Origin: Pararhizobium arenae | Lineage (GTDB): Bacteria > Pseudomonadota > Alphaproteobacteria > Rhizobiales > Rhizobiaceae | Assembly: GCF_001931685.1 (NCBI RefSeq) | Contig: NZ_MOOY01000003.1 | Span: 350,419-414,418, forward strand | Length of the DNA: 64,000 bases | Direction: 5' to 3' | In this document: positions 19,566 through 29,574 of the stretch, piece after piece | Numbering within the stretch: position 1 is the first letter of the stretch | How the letters are laid out: each line of letters starts with the position of its first letter | The notes under the pieces: generated by a model | Told to the model about the DNA's origin: nothing | Databases searched by the model: none | Seen by the model: only the letters and a program-made list of their open reading frames with translations | Made by a program: the position numbers and the translations under genes

Positions 19566-20119
19566 CGTCTTGCCCATCCTCTGTGACTGGCAGCGGGCGG
19601 TGTCCGGTCTTCGCCGGCTTCTCGGTACCGCTGCCTCGTGATCCCACATTAGGGGAGGGTTCGAAACACGGCTTTGCGAAAACCGGTCGCATTTGCACCG
19701 TGTTTTCTTAAAATTCGAAACAATGGCATTTGAACGGCATTTTCATCGCATTTTATCGACCGCCGTTAAGCATCGTGGCCACAGCTGCGGCTGAACGCCC
19801 TTCGACACCGGGATTCTCGCGTCAGCCGCTTTGCCACAAGCGTTAACGTTCCGGAGAAAGACAACTAAAATCCGATGCTTACGCCCCATTAACCACAAAA
19901 TACAAAGCCCCTCCGAATCGTCCCGGAATGGCACTTTCAGCCGTTTTGACGGGCTTTCGCAGCTGCTCACTTATTCTTTCATTAAGTCGCCGGTGCGACA
20001 TTCGAAGGGTCGGCAGACGTGTCCGCGATGGTCTTTTTCGAACGCGCCGGGTAGCCTGTCGACCACATGAATAACGGCACCCATGACGGGTCCTGAAGAA
20101 AACGAATACAGGGTCGAAA
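19566..20119. other. Intergenic region before the histidine kinase gene
   Basis: About 550 bases with no convincing gene; the frames at 19743-19970 and 19831-20070 look random. It contains several TTAA-type half sites (CCGTTAAGCATC, GCGTTAACGTTC, CATTAACCACAAAA) but none in the TTAA-N7-TTAA spacing. It presumably holds the divergent promoters. Confidence 0.45.
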
Positions 20120-21707
<1,588 letters not shown>

Positions 21708-21736
<29 letters not shown>

Positions 21737-22724
21737 GAAGAAACGCAAGTCCGCACAGCGTCGTCCGTCGTTGGCCATAGCGGGCCTTGGCCTTGCCGGC
21801 AGCGGCCTGATGGCGGCCGGTCGTCTCACCGCGCGCAATCCCGGCGTGGTCGGCGGCTCGGTTGCATTCATCGTGGTTTTCTCGTTCGTCGCGGCCAACG
21901 CACTCTGGTACCAGCCGGGCGCGCATCCTTCGCCGTTCCTGCGGACCCGCCTGCCGTTAACCTATCCCGACCCGGCGAGTCTGGGCGCGAACGAGACGGG
22001 TCTCGATCCGAAGAAGGTGACCACCTTCGTCATCAAGCGTGAAGACGAGATCGCGGCTGAGACGGCCGAAACGACCGGAACGACCCAGACGGCGGTGCAG
22101 CGCCCTGCCATGCCGCAACCGTTGCCGGCCGTCGAGGAGGCCGACAACAATGATGCCGATGACGTTGCCGCTCTGATTGAGAATGCTGGGACCGTTCTCG
22201 GCCCAAGCCAGGAGACGGTTGCCGCCATCCAGAAGGAACTGGCGCGTCGCGGCCTGTACGATGGCGAAGCCGACGGCAAGCTCGGGCCGAAGACCCGCGC
22301 GGCGATCGAGGCCTTCGAAAGCAGGAGCGGTCGCGCGGTGACCGGCGAGGCGAACGAGGCGCTGCTGACCCGCCTGCGCGCAGCTGCGAGACCCGCCGCC
22401 GTCGCGGCCACGCCGGATGCGCGCCCGTACCAGAACATCAAGGCCGAAAAGGGCGAACTCGACGCGGTTGCAGCCGCGATCCGTCAGGCGAATGTCGATC
22501 CCCAATATATTCCCAAGGCGGATATTCCGGCCTCCAGCGAACTGGTGATGCGTATCCAGCAGGGGCTGGTAAACCTCGCCTATGCCGACGTCACCGTCGA
22601 TGGCGTTGCCAACGAGAAGACCCGCGCCGCCATCCGCCATTTCGAGAAGCATTATCGCCTGCCGCCGACGGGGGAGCCGAGCGACGTGGTTTTGCGCAAG
22701 ATGAAGTCTATCGGCGCTCTCTAA
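21708..22724 (+). CDS. Membrane-anchored protein with two peptidoglycan-binding domains
   Basis: 338 residues from the ATG at 21708, overlapping the end of the kinase gene. A very basic N-terminus (APRKRKQPEKKRKSAQRR) precedes a membrane segment about 48-64. Two PG_binding_1 modules follow: IQKELARRGLYDGEADGKLG..TRAAIEAFE and IQQGLVNLAYADVTVDGVA..TRAAIRHFE. Probably an inner-membrane protein contacting the cell wall. The overlap suggests co-transcription with the kinase. Confidence 0.8.
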
Positions 22725-22799
22725 AGGCAGCAGGGCTTCTGTTCGAAACTACGACTTTAGTCTCGCTTCGGTTGTAAGTCTTCTTGTCTTTCCCCTTTG

Positions 22800-22807
22800 T
22801 TAACCAT
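22800..22807 (+). promoter_or_regulatory. CtrA half-site TTAACCAT upstream of the soluble chemoreceptor
   Basis: TTAACCAT lies about 41 bases before the start codon. This octamer is a known alphaproteobacterial CtrA half-site form. One short match can be chance. Confidence 0.3.
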
Positions 22808-22847
22808 GCTCGACTAGCCTCTTTCGATCATCGCGGGAGGATGGGAC

Positions 22848-24293
22848 ATGGATGCGGCAGTGCGGTTCGAGGAAGGCCAGCAGTCCGGCGAGGCAGTAGA
22901 GCAACCGGGAAACGGCGATCTGAAGCAGGTCGTTTCCGCCCTCGCGCAGGAGGCGGCCGGCCTCGGTGTCGATCTCGTCGATATCGCCGGCGCCATTCAG
23001 GACGCCGCCGGTCTTTCAGCGCGGCACGCGAGCGCGTTTTCCGGCGTGACAGAAACGGCCCGCGCGATTGCCGCCGCCAACGGCGAGGTGGTCCGCTCGC
23101 TGCACGAGACGGACGCTTCCGCCAACAGCGCGCGGCAGGTGCTGGGTGAGCAGGCAGAACGCCTCAATGCGTCGCTGGGCGAAATCGACCACATGGTCTC
23201 GACCACCCGCGATATGGGCGAGGAAATCCACTCCTTTTCCGGCGCGCTCGCCGATGTCGACCGGTTCGCGGGCGAAATCAGCACGATCGCCCGGCAGACC
23301 AACCTTCTGGCCCTGAACGCCGCCATCGAGGCGGCGCGGGCGGGCGAGGCGGGCAAGGGCTTCGCGGTGGTCGCGGCCGAGGTCCGGGCGCTTTCGTTGC
23401 AGACATCCGAAACCACAGCCTCGATCCAGAAGACCCTTGGCGTATTGCGCAGCCGTATCGAACGGTTGACCGCAGCCGGCACGCAGGCCGCCGCCTCGGC
23501 AGCCGGCGTCAAGAACAAGGCAAACGAAATCCAGGGCTCCTTTGCGAGCATGGAAAAGGTGATGTCTTCCATCCTCGACAGCGCCTCCACGGTCGCCGGC
23601 ACGACCGATGCCGTCGACAGGCAATACGCGGTTTTCGCCGATACGCTGACGGGCATTGCGGAAGAGATCCGCGCCTCCAGCGGCATGTTGCAGAAGGCTT
23701 CGTCCCGCGTCGATTCGGTTGTCGCGGTTTCCGAGAAGATCATACAGGTGACGGCGAGCGCCGGCATCGAGACGGTCGATAGTCCCTATATCCGCAGGGC
23801 CTGCGAGACGGCGCAGGCCATATCCGCGTTGTTTGAGGAGAGCGTGGCGCAGGGGATCATCGCGATGGACGCGCTCTTTGACCGGCACTACAGGCCGATA
23901 CCCGGCAGCGACCCGCAGCAGATGATGACGCGCTTTACGGAATTTACTGACAGAGCCCTGCCTGCCCTGATCGAGCCGGTGGCAACCGACGACGAGCGCA
24001 TCGCCTTCTGCGCGGCCATCGACGAAAACGGCTATCTGCCAACGCATAACCGCAAGTTTTCACAGCCGCAGCGTCCCGGGGATACCGACTGGAACACGGC
24101 GAATTGCCGCAACCGGCGGATTTTCAATGATCGCGTGGGGCTTGCGGCCGGGCGCAGCCTCAAGCCTTTCCTCGTTCAGACCTATCGCCGCGACATGGGC
24201 GCCGGCAACTTCGTGGTCATGAAGGATATCTCCGCGCCGATCTTCGTGCATGGACGCCATTGGGGCGGACTGCGGCTGGCGATCCGGGTCTGA
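22848..24293 (+). CDS. Cytoplasmic methyl-accepting chemotaxis protein with C-terminal sensor domain
   Basis: 481 residues and no membrane segment. The signalling tip [20 protein letters not shown] and [20 protein letters not shown] lies at about 137-175, followed by coiled coil. The C-terminal 150 residues form a separate module with [34 protein letters not shown] and GGLRLAIRV, a sensor arrangement with input domain after the output domain, known from soluble rhizobial chemoreceptors. It stands alone with a CtrA-type half-site upstream. Ligand unknown; cytosolic metabolic or redox sensing is an inference. Confidence 0.88.
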   Translation: MDAAVRFEEGQQSGEAVEQPGNGDLKQVVSALAQEAAGLGVDLVDIAGAIQDAAGLSARHASAFSGVTETARAIAAANGEVVRSLHETDASANSARQVLGEQAERLNASLGEIDHMVSTTRDMGEEIHSFSGALADVDRFAGEISTIARQTNLLALNAAIEAARAGEAGKGFAVVAAEVRALSLQTSETTASIQKTLGVLRSRIERLTAAGTQAAASAAGVKNKANEIQGSFASMEKVMSSILDSASTVAGTTDAVDRQYAVFADTLTGIAEEIRASSGMLQKASSRVDSVVAVSEKIIQVTASAGIETVDSPYIRRACETAQAISALFEESVAQGIIAMDALFDRHYRPIPGSDPQQMMTRFTEFTDRALPALIEPVATDDERIAFCAAIDENGYLPTHNRKFSQPQRPGDTDWNTANCRNRRIFNDRVGLAAGRSLKPFLVQTYRRDMGAGNFVVMKDISAPIFVHGRHWGGLRLAIRV

Positions 24294-24355
24294 CGCCCAG
24301 GCTTGCAAAAATTGCGCGGTTTGCGCCACGTCTCGCCCGCGTGTATCACCCTGCC

Positions 24356-24703
24356 ATGCGCATCAAATCCGATATTTTCGTTTCCGCTCTTGTTCGCCGG
24401 GTTTTTTCCGCAGGCGAATATGCCGCCGTTCTGCGCAAGGGGGCGGCCGAGGCGGGGGCGATTTTCGTCCTGCAGCGCCGCCGCGATGGTCGCGCGACGC
24501 TCTACGCTCCCGCGCCGCAAAGCTTTTTCGACGATGGCGAACAGGACGGACGCCTGTTCGAACAGCGGCTTGAAACCGACGATCCCGGCGAAATCGATGG
24601 CTTGATCGAGCGGGAAGTGCGGTTCGATCCGGATTGTTGGGTCGTGGAGATCGAGGTCGAGGAGATCGGAACGCTCGTCCCCCTCAGCGATGAGGCTCCC
24701 TAG
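24356..24703 (+). CDS. DUF1491 family protein
   Basis: 115 residues from the ATG at 24356. The pattern SDIFVSALVRRVFSAGEYAAV, GAIFVLQRRRDGRATLYAPA and a final FDPDCWVVEIE fits DUF1491, a small conserved alphaproteobacterial protein of unknown function. Its TAG stop codon (24701-24703) is the first triplet of the terminal inverted repeat of the MITE-like element, so the original C-terminus may have differed. Confidence 0.85.
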   Translation: MRIKSDIFVSALVRRVFSAGEYAAVLRKGAAEAGAIFVLQRRRDGRATLYAPAPQSFFDDGEQDGRLFEQRLETDDPGEIDGLIEREVRFDPDCWVVEIEVEEIGTLVPLSDEAP

Positions 24704-24971
24704 AGCGCTTCCTTGTTAAATGGAACCATTCTGCCGGAAGGAATTTCGGCCAGAACCGAGGACGATGGCGAAGAACGCAGCCTTCGCTGCGGTCGAGACG
24801 GCGGCCGACGGTAATGGCCGAAATTCATCCGGCCCGAAGGGTTGGCTGAAACCGGCCCTCCACTTTGTCGGCCGGCTTGTGAGATGGGTCGGCATCGCCC
24901 TGCGCCGACCTTCGCGTGGAAGGCCGGTTTGAGCCAACAGAATTGTTTCCATTTAACAAGGAAGCGCTCTA
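24701..24971. mobile_element. MITE-like element with 25-bp perfect terminal inverted repeats
   Basis: The left end (24701-24725) reads TAGAGCGCTTCCTTGTTAAA then TGGAA; 24947-24971 is its exact reverse complement. Beyond 25 bp the arms continue imperfectly (CCATTCTG versus ACAATTCTG). The 220-bp interior carries further inverted segments (GGCCGGC-type) and a 70-codon frame at 24720-24932 with no recognisable domain. The outermost TA on each side could be a TA target duplication. Both flanking convergent genes end on TAG triplets formed by the element tips. Confidence 0.75.
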
Positions 24972-26030
24972 ACGCCGGGCCAGATATCGTTCGCTGCGCT
25001 GGGTGCGCTGCGGCGTTGCGGTCGTCTGGTTCGCGACGCGCGGATCGGCGCGGCGGTCGGCGGCGAAGTAGGGCTGGTGGGGTTGAAGGCCGTGTTCTTC
25101 ACGGTCCAGCTGAAGCCAGTGACGCAGCCGCTTGCGGCAGGCCTCCGGTGTAAGATCTGCGATCAGCATCTCGCTGCGGGTGGTGCCACCGAGGCGTTCG
25201 TCAAGATCGGGGTAGAAGACCCGCAGGACGACACGCAGATCATCCGTGGGCATATCGAGCGCGGTGAGCGCGACTGCGAGCTGATGGCCTGAGACGTCAA
25301 GCAGCATGCGTTCGGCCAGATCAGGGCTCGACGACATCGCGCTCGTCAGCGTCGAGGCGAAGAGATAGATTTCGGCAAGCCGGGCGAAACGCACGAGGAG
25401 CGCCGCGTTTAATTCGCTGATTGGCTCGATGACGATTTCGGTATCGGCGGGAGCGGTCTGCCGGCGTGCGAGGGCCTTCAGTTCGGTGCGGAGCCGTTCT
25501 TCACGCTGCACTCTTTCTTCGTCGGGACGCGGCATCTCCGGCACGGACATCTGTTCGGAAGGTGCGCCTGCTTTTGCCTGCGCGGGTCCGGGACGGCGGG
25601 CCATCGGGATGGAAGATTGACGTCTGTCGACGAGGGCATCGACGAGCTTCACGGACAGGTTCTCACGGCGCGCTATGGCGGTGGCGTGGGCCGGGCTCCG
25701 GGTGTTGATGATCTGCAACAGCGTGGCGTCGTCGATTGCCGGGGCCCGCGTCAGGAAGATGGCGGCAATGCCGATGGGGGCGCTGCCGATCTGCAGGGCG
25801 ACGGAAGCCGGCACGTTTGCGCAGCGGGAAAGTGCGGCGGCCGCCTGACGGCGCGCTTCGTCACTGGACGCTTCAAAAAGCGGCATGAAAAGTTCGGCGA
25901 ACTGGTGAAGGTCGGACTTGCGCGGATGCCGCAGACTTTCGAAGCTGGTCACGGTTGCCAGCAGCACAATATCCTTGCGCCGCCCGATGCCCGGACTTTC
26001 CAACTCGCGAAACCGCTCCGACACGAACAC
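24969..26030 (-). CDS. DUF2336 family protein
   Basis: 353 residues from a GTG at 26030 (AGAGTAGG upstream), where the family-like start VFVSERFRELESPGI begins; the longer open frame upstream has no such support. The N-terminal helical repeats LFEASSDEARRQAAAALSRC, RREN and VDALVDRR resemble DUF2336 proteins, which are HEAT-like. The middle is charged. Function unknown; several members are cell-cycle or flagellum linked in alphaproteobacteria. The TAG stop is provided by the MITE-like element. Confidence 0.75.
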   Translation of the reverse strand: MFVSERFRELESPGIGRRKDIVLLATVTSFESLRHPRKSDLHQFAELFMPLFEASSDEARRQAAAALSRCANVPASVALQIGSAPIGIAAIFLTRAPAIDDATLLQIINTRSPAHATAIARRENLSVKLVDALVDRRQSSIPMARRPGPAQAKAGAPSEQMSVPEMPRPDEERVQREERLRTELKALARRQTAPADTEIVIEPISELNAALLVRFARLAEIYLFASTLTSAMSSSPDLAERMLLDVSGHQLAVALTALDMPTDDLRVVLRVFYPDLDERLGGTTRSEMLIADLTPEACRKRLRHWLQLDREEHGLQPHQPYFAADRRADPRVANQTTATPQRTQRSERYLARR

Positions 26031-26150
26031 ACCTACTCTTACGCAACGCCAACAGGTCCGGTGACCGGCGCAATGGGGAAAAGTCAGGCGTAAGCTGGAG
26101 AGAAGCCATGATTTTCCGCGCAATCGCGCCTGGGAAGACGGTACGTCCTC

Positions 26151-26158
26151 ATGGTTAA
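26151..26158 (-). promoter_or_regulatory. CtrA half-site TTAACCAT upstream of the DUF2336 gene
   Basis: ATGGTTAA on the + strand reads TTAACCAT toward the DUF2336 gene, about 120 bases from its start. Single-site evidence only. Confidence 0.28.
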
Positions 26159-26252
26159 CATCCGGTTTACCGATGGGGCCGGTGTTGCGCCATGAAGCAT
26201 TCTCAAACAGCAAGGGCGGCCGAAGCCGCCCTTGAATGCGATGTCGTGGATA

Positions 26253-27125
26253 TCAGGGGCAATCGGGTGTGCCCGGCACGCAGCGAGGGCGATTGCGTTC
26301 CCGTTCACCGTCACGCGACCGCGCGTCGTTGCGGTCCCGGCTGCGGTCGCGCGCGTCATCGCGATTCCTGTCCCGGTCACGGGCCTGTTCCCGGTCTCTG
26401 TCGCGGTTACGATCACGGGCCTGCTCGCGGTCTCTGTCACGGTTACGGTCGCGAGCCTGTTCACGGTCTCTTTCGCGGTTGCGGTCGCGTGCCTGCTCGC
26501 GATCTCTTTCGCGGTCACGATCGCGTGCCTGTTCACGATCGCGTTCGCGCTCGCGAGCCTGATTACGATCCCGATCTCGGTCGCGATCTATCCGGTCAGG
26601 TCCCCTGTTCCAGTCAGGCCGATCCCGGTCACGATCCCAATCCGGGCGATCTCTGCCGGGGCGGGCCCAATCCGGGCGGTCCCGGTCACGGTCCACCCGA
26701 TCCGGGCGTCGGTCCGGCCGGCGGTCAGGGCCGCGATCCCAACGGTCGCGGTCGCGATAGAAGGGGCGATCCCGGTAGTAACGGTCCCAGTAGTTGCCGA
26801 CCGAGAAGGTGATTGTCGGAATGCCGAGCGGGCGATAATAGCGGGGTTCGAGGTAGACGCGGTTGCGCTGGTATACCGTCTGGACATAGCGACCTGCGAC
26901 CCAGCCGCGGCCGTTGTAGAAGGAGACGTCACACCATGGCAGATCGGCAAGGCAGCCGTGAATTTCAACGGGCGTGCCGTTGGGGATGACGGTGACGGCG
27001 GGGTAGGATGTGCTGGGGCCGGAGCGCATGTTGACGTTTGCCGTGGCATAGCCCTCGGCAGCTTCCGCCAGTGCGGGGCTCAGGCCCGCCACCAGCGTCA
27101 TGGCTCCAAAGAGGATTTTCTTCAC
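26253..27125 (-). CDS. Secreted SH3b-domain protein with Arg-Asp repeat tail
   Basis: 290 residues from a GTG at 27125 (GGAGAAATTCA upstream). Signal peptide about 1-22, then a bacterial SH3 domain about 24-85 (ATANVNMRSGPSTSYPAVTV, GWVAGRYVQ). The second half is an extreme low-complexity tail of Arg/Asp/Glu with few other residues, including five 12-residue units of the type DREQARDRNRDR encoded by a 36-bp DNA tandem repeat. It ends RCVPGTPDCP, so two Cys sit at the tip. Likely a periplasmic or surface protein; the tail is polyampholytic and predicted to be disordered. Confidence 0.82.
   Translation of the reverse strand: MKKILFGAMTLVAGLSPALAEAAEGYATANVNMRSGPSTSYPAVTVIPNGTPVEIHGCLADLPWCDVSFYNGRGWVAGRYVQTVYQRNRVYLEPRYYRPLGIPTITFSVGNYWDRYYRDRPFYRDRDRWDRGPDRRPDRRPDRVDRDRDRPDWARPGRDRPDWDRDRDRPDWNRGPDRIDRDRDRDRNQARERERDREQARDRDRERDREQARDRNRERDREQARDRNRDRDREQARDRNRDRDREQARDRDRNRDDARDRSRDRNDARSRDGERERNRPRCVPGTPDCP
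26366..26550 (-). repeat. 36-bp coding tandem repeat, five copies
   Basis: The element GCCTGYTC recurs at strict 36-base spacing (near 26384, 26420, 26456, 26492 and 26528) inside the SH3 gene. Each unit encodes DREQARDRxRxR. Silent and conservative changes separate the copies. Confidence 0.85.
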
Positions 27126-27336
27126 TGAATTTCTCCGAATGTCTCTATTAGGGTGGTTCCAGTCATCCCTCATCGGCCTCTAGGTTCATTGGCCGACACG
27201 CGGTAACGAAGTTCTTGTTTTTGTGTTTTTTTTGAGATCGCAGCTTCAGTTCGCTCTCTTTGCGTGCGACGGGCGCACTGATAACGTTCGAACGAGCGCT
27301 TCGTTCCCGCGGCGAAAATCGGTGTGAAGGAGGCGG

Positions 27337-27361
27337 GAACCATTGGGAAGAGACCGCGTTC
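27337..27361 (+). promoter_or_regulatory. EcfG (general stress response) promoter
   Basis: GGAAC (27337-27341), a 16-base spacer and CGTT (27358-27361) match the alphaproteobacterial EcfG consensus exactly. It lies about 95 bases before the small membrane protein gene at 27457. Confidence 0.65.
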
Positions 27362-27456
27362 TTGAGACAAAGCGTTCGCATTCTCAAATCCGGGCGATAA
27401 ACCCAGTCACTCGAACCGCACGATCCACCAAGCCGATCCAGTAAGGAGCTCCCATC

Positions 27457-27750
27457 ATGGTCGAAAAGAAATTCGCAGCCGTCTCCGAAGAAACCGCAAA
27501 GGTCGAGGCCGAAGTCGAAGCGACGGTAGCCCGCGCCGAGCTCGACAGCCAGATTGCCGAGCTGCGCTCGGAAATCGCGCGGCTGACCGATTCCCTCAGC
27601 GCGATCGGAAGCGGCGCCAAGGCGGTTGCCCAGTCGGAAGCCGAAGTGCTGGTGGAAAGCATGCGCAACAAGGTGCGTGAAGAGCCGGTAACGACGCTGC
27701 TGGCCGTAGCCGGCTTCTCCTTCGTTCTCGGCTTGCTTGCACGGCGCTGA
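27457..27750 (+). CDS. Small membrane-anchored coiled-coil protein (DUF883/ElaB-YqjD-like)
   Basis: 97 residues: a Glu/Ala-rich amphipathic helix region, then VREEPVTTLLAVAGFSFVLGLLARR, one C-terminal membrane segment with a double Arg end. This layout is that of ElaB/YqjD-type stress proteins that tether ribosomes to the membrane; sequence identity cannot be judged here. GGAGCTCCCATC-ATG gives a good ribosome site. The EcfG-type promoter upstream supports stress induction. Confidence 0.7.
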   Translation: MVEKKFAAVSEETAKVEAEVEATVARAELDSQIAELRSEIARLTDSLSAIGSGAKAVAQSEAEVLVESMRNKVREEPVTTLLAVAGFSFVLGLLARR

Positions 27751-28121
27751 GCGAAAGATTTCGAAGTTGTGATCGGCGGGGTTCCCAATGGAACACCGCC
27801 ATTCTCAAAAAGGCCCTATAGTGCTTCTGCTTTCGGGGCGATGCAGATCATTTGCAAATCAGTTCCGCCGGCCAGTGTTTCGATATTTGCCTATCGCTAA
27901 TCCTAGGGTTTTGACCGTTAAGGCGCCATTAACTATCGTGTGGCTGAAATAGGGCGTAGTCGAAAGACTGATTGAGTTTGTTACGAATCCGGATGGTCCG
28001 GAAAAGGAGCAGAAACGAGAAAGGCGCAGATGTCCGGAAAAGGACGTGCGCCGGCCCGTGAAGCGGGCAGGGTGAAATTTGTACGGTAGTTCATCCGTCT
28101 CAATTTCCGATGGAGATGAGA
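27751..28121 (+). promoter_or_regulatory. Intergenic region with hairpin and a full CtrA box
   Basis: 370 bases. A stem-loop GGCGGGGTTCC/GGAACACCGCC (27775-27785 and 27790-27800) follows the upstream gene but lacks a T-run. TTAA-GGCGCCA-TTAA at 27918-27932 (TTAA-N7-TTAA then C) matches the complete CtrA consensus, about 190 bases before the next gene. Nothing else recognisable. Confidence 0.5.
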
Positions 28122-28301
28122 ATGGCAGACATCATACGCATCGAGGAGCGCCTTCCGCGCTTTGCGCGCAGGATGCCGGCGGATGTAGCGGCCGGCAAGG
28201 ACGCCACGATCCTTCTTTTCACTGGCATTCGCTACGAGCGTCTGGACAAGGAAGAGGTGGCCGAGCGTGGCGCATCCCTTCATAACGGCAAGACGCACTG
28301 A
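28122..28301 (+). CDS. Small conserved-looking protein of unknown function
   Basis: 59 residues from the ATG at 28122, chosen because GGAGATGAG lies just upstream; an ATG four codons earlier is possible. The sequence begins MADIIRIEERLPRFARR and contains ATILLFTGIRYERLDK. No domain recognised. A full CtrA box upstream hints at cell-cycle control. Confidence 0.6.
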   Translation: MADIIRIEERLPRFARRMPADVAAGKDATILLFTGIRYERLDKEEVAERGASLHNGKTH

Positions 28302-28388
28302 AGAGCGGTCGTAGTTTCTGCGACGCTCTTGTGAGGTGTGGCGTTATTCGTTTGGGCGCGACCGGGATCGCGGTTATCACTGGTTCAA

Positions 28389-28934
28389 TCAGGGTCGTAG
28401 CGTCTGGCAGCTGGATTCAGTCAGGAAATTACGCGCGGTCTCCTCATAGCTGGGCGTTGGCGCGAGAGCTCTCAGCACGGCGTAGCCATCCTCTCCCGAC
28501 ATCTGGACCAAAATCGACTGGGAAAGCGCCTCCGCTGGCGTCTTGCGCAACTCGACGAGCTGGATTGGCGTGGCCACAACGAGGTCGAGATTGCCGTTGA
28601 CGGCGGTCTGATCGTTCATCGAAAAGACCTCGTTCGAATTTTCATCATAGACCGCAAACGACCAGAACGGCACGCGGCCGCGGGCGACGAAGCGCGTCGG
28701 TCCGTTGTTGACGGAAAAGGCGCAGACGGCAACGCGCAGGTACGGGTCTTCATTGGCAAGGCCGGTCGCGCCCGGCTCGTTGGTCAACGAGAAGAAGCTG
28801 TCCATCTCGAACAGCCCGAGCACCCGGCTATAGGCGTCCTTGCCTGTGAACTGCGGCAGCGCCAGAATGATGACGATGTGCAATAGCGCAGCGCCGACAA
28901 GGCCGGCGACGATGGCGAACAGGATCCTAAACAT
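28389..28934 (-). CDS. Membrane protein, DUF1254-like
   Basis: 181 residues from the ATG at 28934. One N-terminal membrane segment (IVAGLVGAALLHIVIILAL), then a periplasmic domain with YLRVAVCAFSVNNGPTRF, PFWSFAVYDENSNEVFSMND and a C-terminal SSCQTLRP. It overlaps the upstream DUF1214 gene by eight bases. DUF1214/DUF1254 domains commonly occur together; here they are encoded as two small proteins. Function unknown. Confidence 0.65.
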   Translation of the reverse strand: MFRILFAIVAGLVGAALLHIVIILALPQFTGKDAYSRVLGLFEMDSFFSLTNEPGATGLANEDPYLRVAVCAFSVNNGPTRFVARGRVPFWSFAVYDENSNEVFSMNDQTAVNGNLDLVVATPIQLVELRKTPAEALSQSILVQMSGEDGYAVLRALAPTPSYEETARNFLTESSCQTLRP

Positions 28935-29514
28935 TGCCGCAACCCGTCCTGACGATCTTCGGCATGGAAAGATCGATGACGCCTGACGAGCCGGCGGCGG
29001 GCGTGTCCAGCAAAGTGAGAACCAGCTTGAAGGCACCGATCCGCGGAACGGCAATCCAGTTGTCCGGCCGGGCGGTTGTTGAAACGTGAATGACAAACGA
29101 GGTGTCGGCCTTGCGCAGCACCGTCCAGGCATTGAGACCGCCCGGCAAATCCGGGGTTGCCTTCAGCGGCATATCGGTCGGCGTGGTCGTATAGAGCGTC
29201 CAGAAGCGTGCGGGTGGCGTTAATCCGGAAATCTCGTAGCTGCAGGCGGTGTTGAGCGTTTCGCCACTGTCGTCCGTTGTCGCTGTGAACTGCAGGCCTT
29301 CCGCGCCGCCGTAAAGTAGTTTTCCCGCCCGGGCGCGGTGGGCCTTTGCATAGGGATCGGTATCGGCTGTCTGGGCATTGGGGAAGGCGATCCACGGTCC
29401 AAGCGCGATCGCGCCGAAACCGACCGTCGCCTTGAGAGCCGACACCGTTGAGAGGATGCCGACACCGAAGGTGATCGAGAGGGCGAGAGCGATGAGGAGG
29501 GGAACGCGAAACAA
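28927..29514 (-). CDS. DUF1214 domain protein
   Basis: 195 residues. An N-terminal signal anchor, then a domain with GPWIAFPNAQTADTDPYAKA, YEISGLTPPARFWTLYTT and TLLDTPAAG, typical of DUF1214. Coupled by overlap to the gene after it. Probably periplasmic; function unknown. It lies only 60 bases downstream of the PBP1A stop on the same strand, so all three may form one transcript. Confidence 0.75.
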   Translation of the reverse strand: MFRVPLLIALALSITFGVGILSTVSALKATVGFGAIALGPWIAFPNAQTADTDPYAKAHRARAGKLLYGGAEGLQFTATTDDSGETLNTACSYEISGLTPPARFWTLYTTTPTDMPLKATPDLPGGLNAWTVLRKADTSFVIHVSTTARPDNWIAVPRIGAFKLVLTLLDTPAAGSSGVIDLSMPKIVRTGCGNV

Positions 29515-29574
29515 CAGCTTTACCGGGTGGTCAGGTCAGACGATGGCGTGGATAGCGGAGACGATTTTGCTTGC

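Noticed and set aside
24720-24932. 70-codon frame inside the MITE-like element
   Set aside because: It begins inside the terminal repeat and spans internal hairpins; no ribosome site or homologous look. Kept only as a remark.
26366-26550. Evenly spaced repeats, CRISPR-like at first sight
   Set aside because: The 36-bp period is continuous with no unique spacers and encodes an in-frame Arg-Asp repeat of the SH3 protein.
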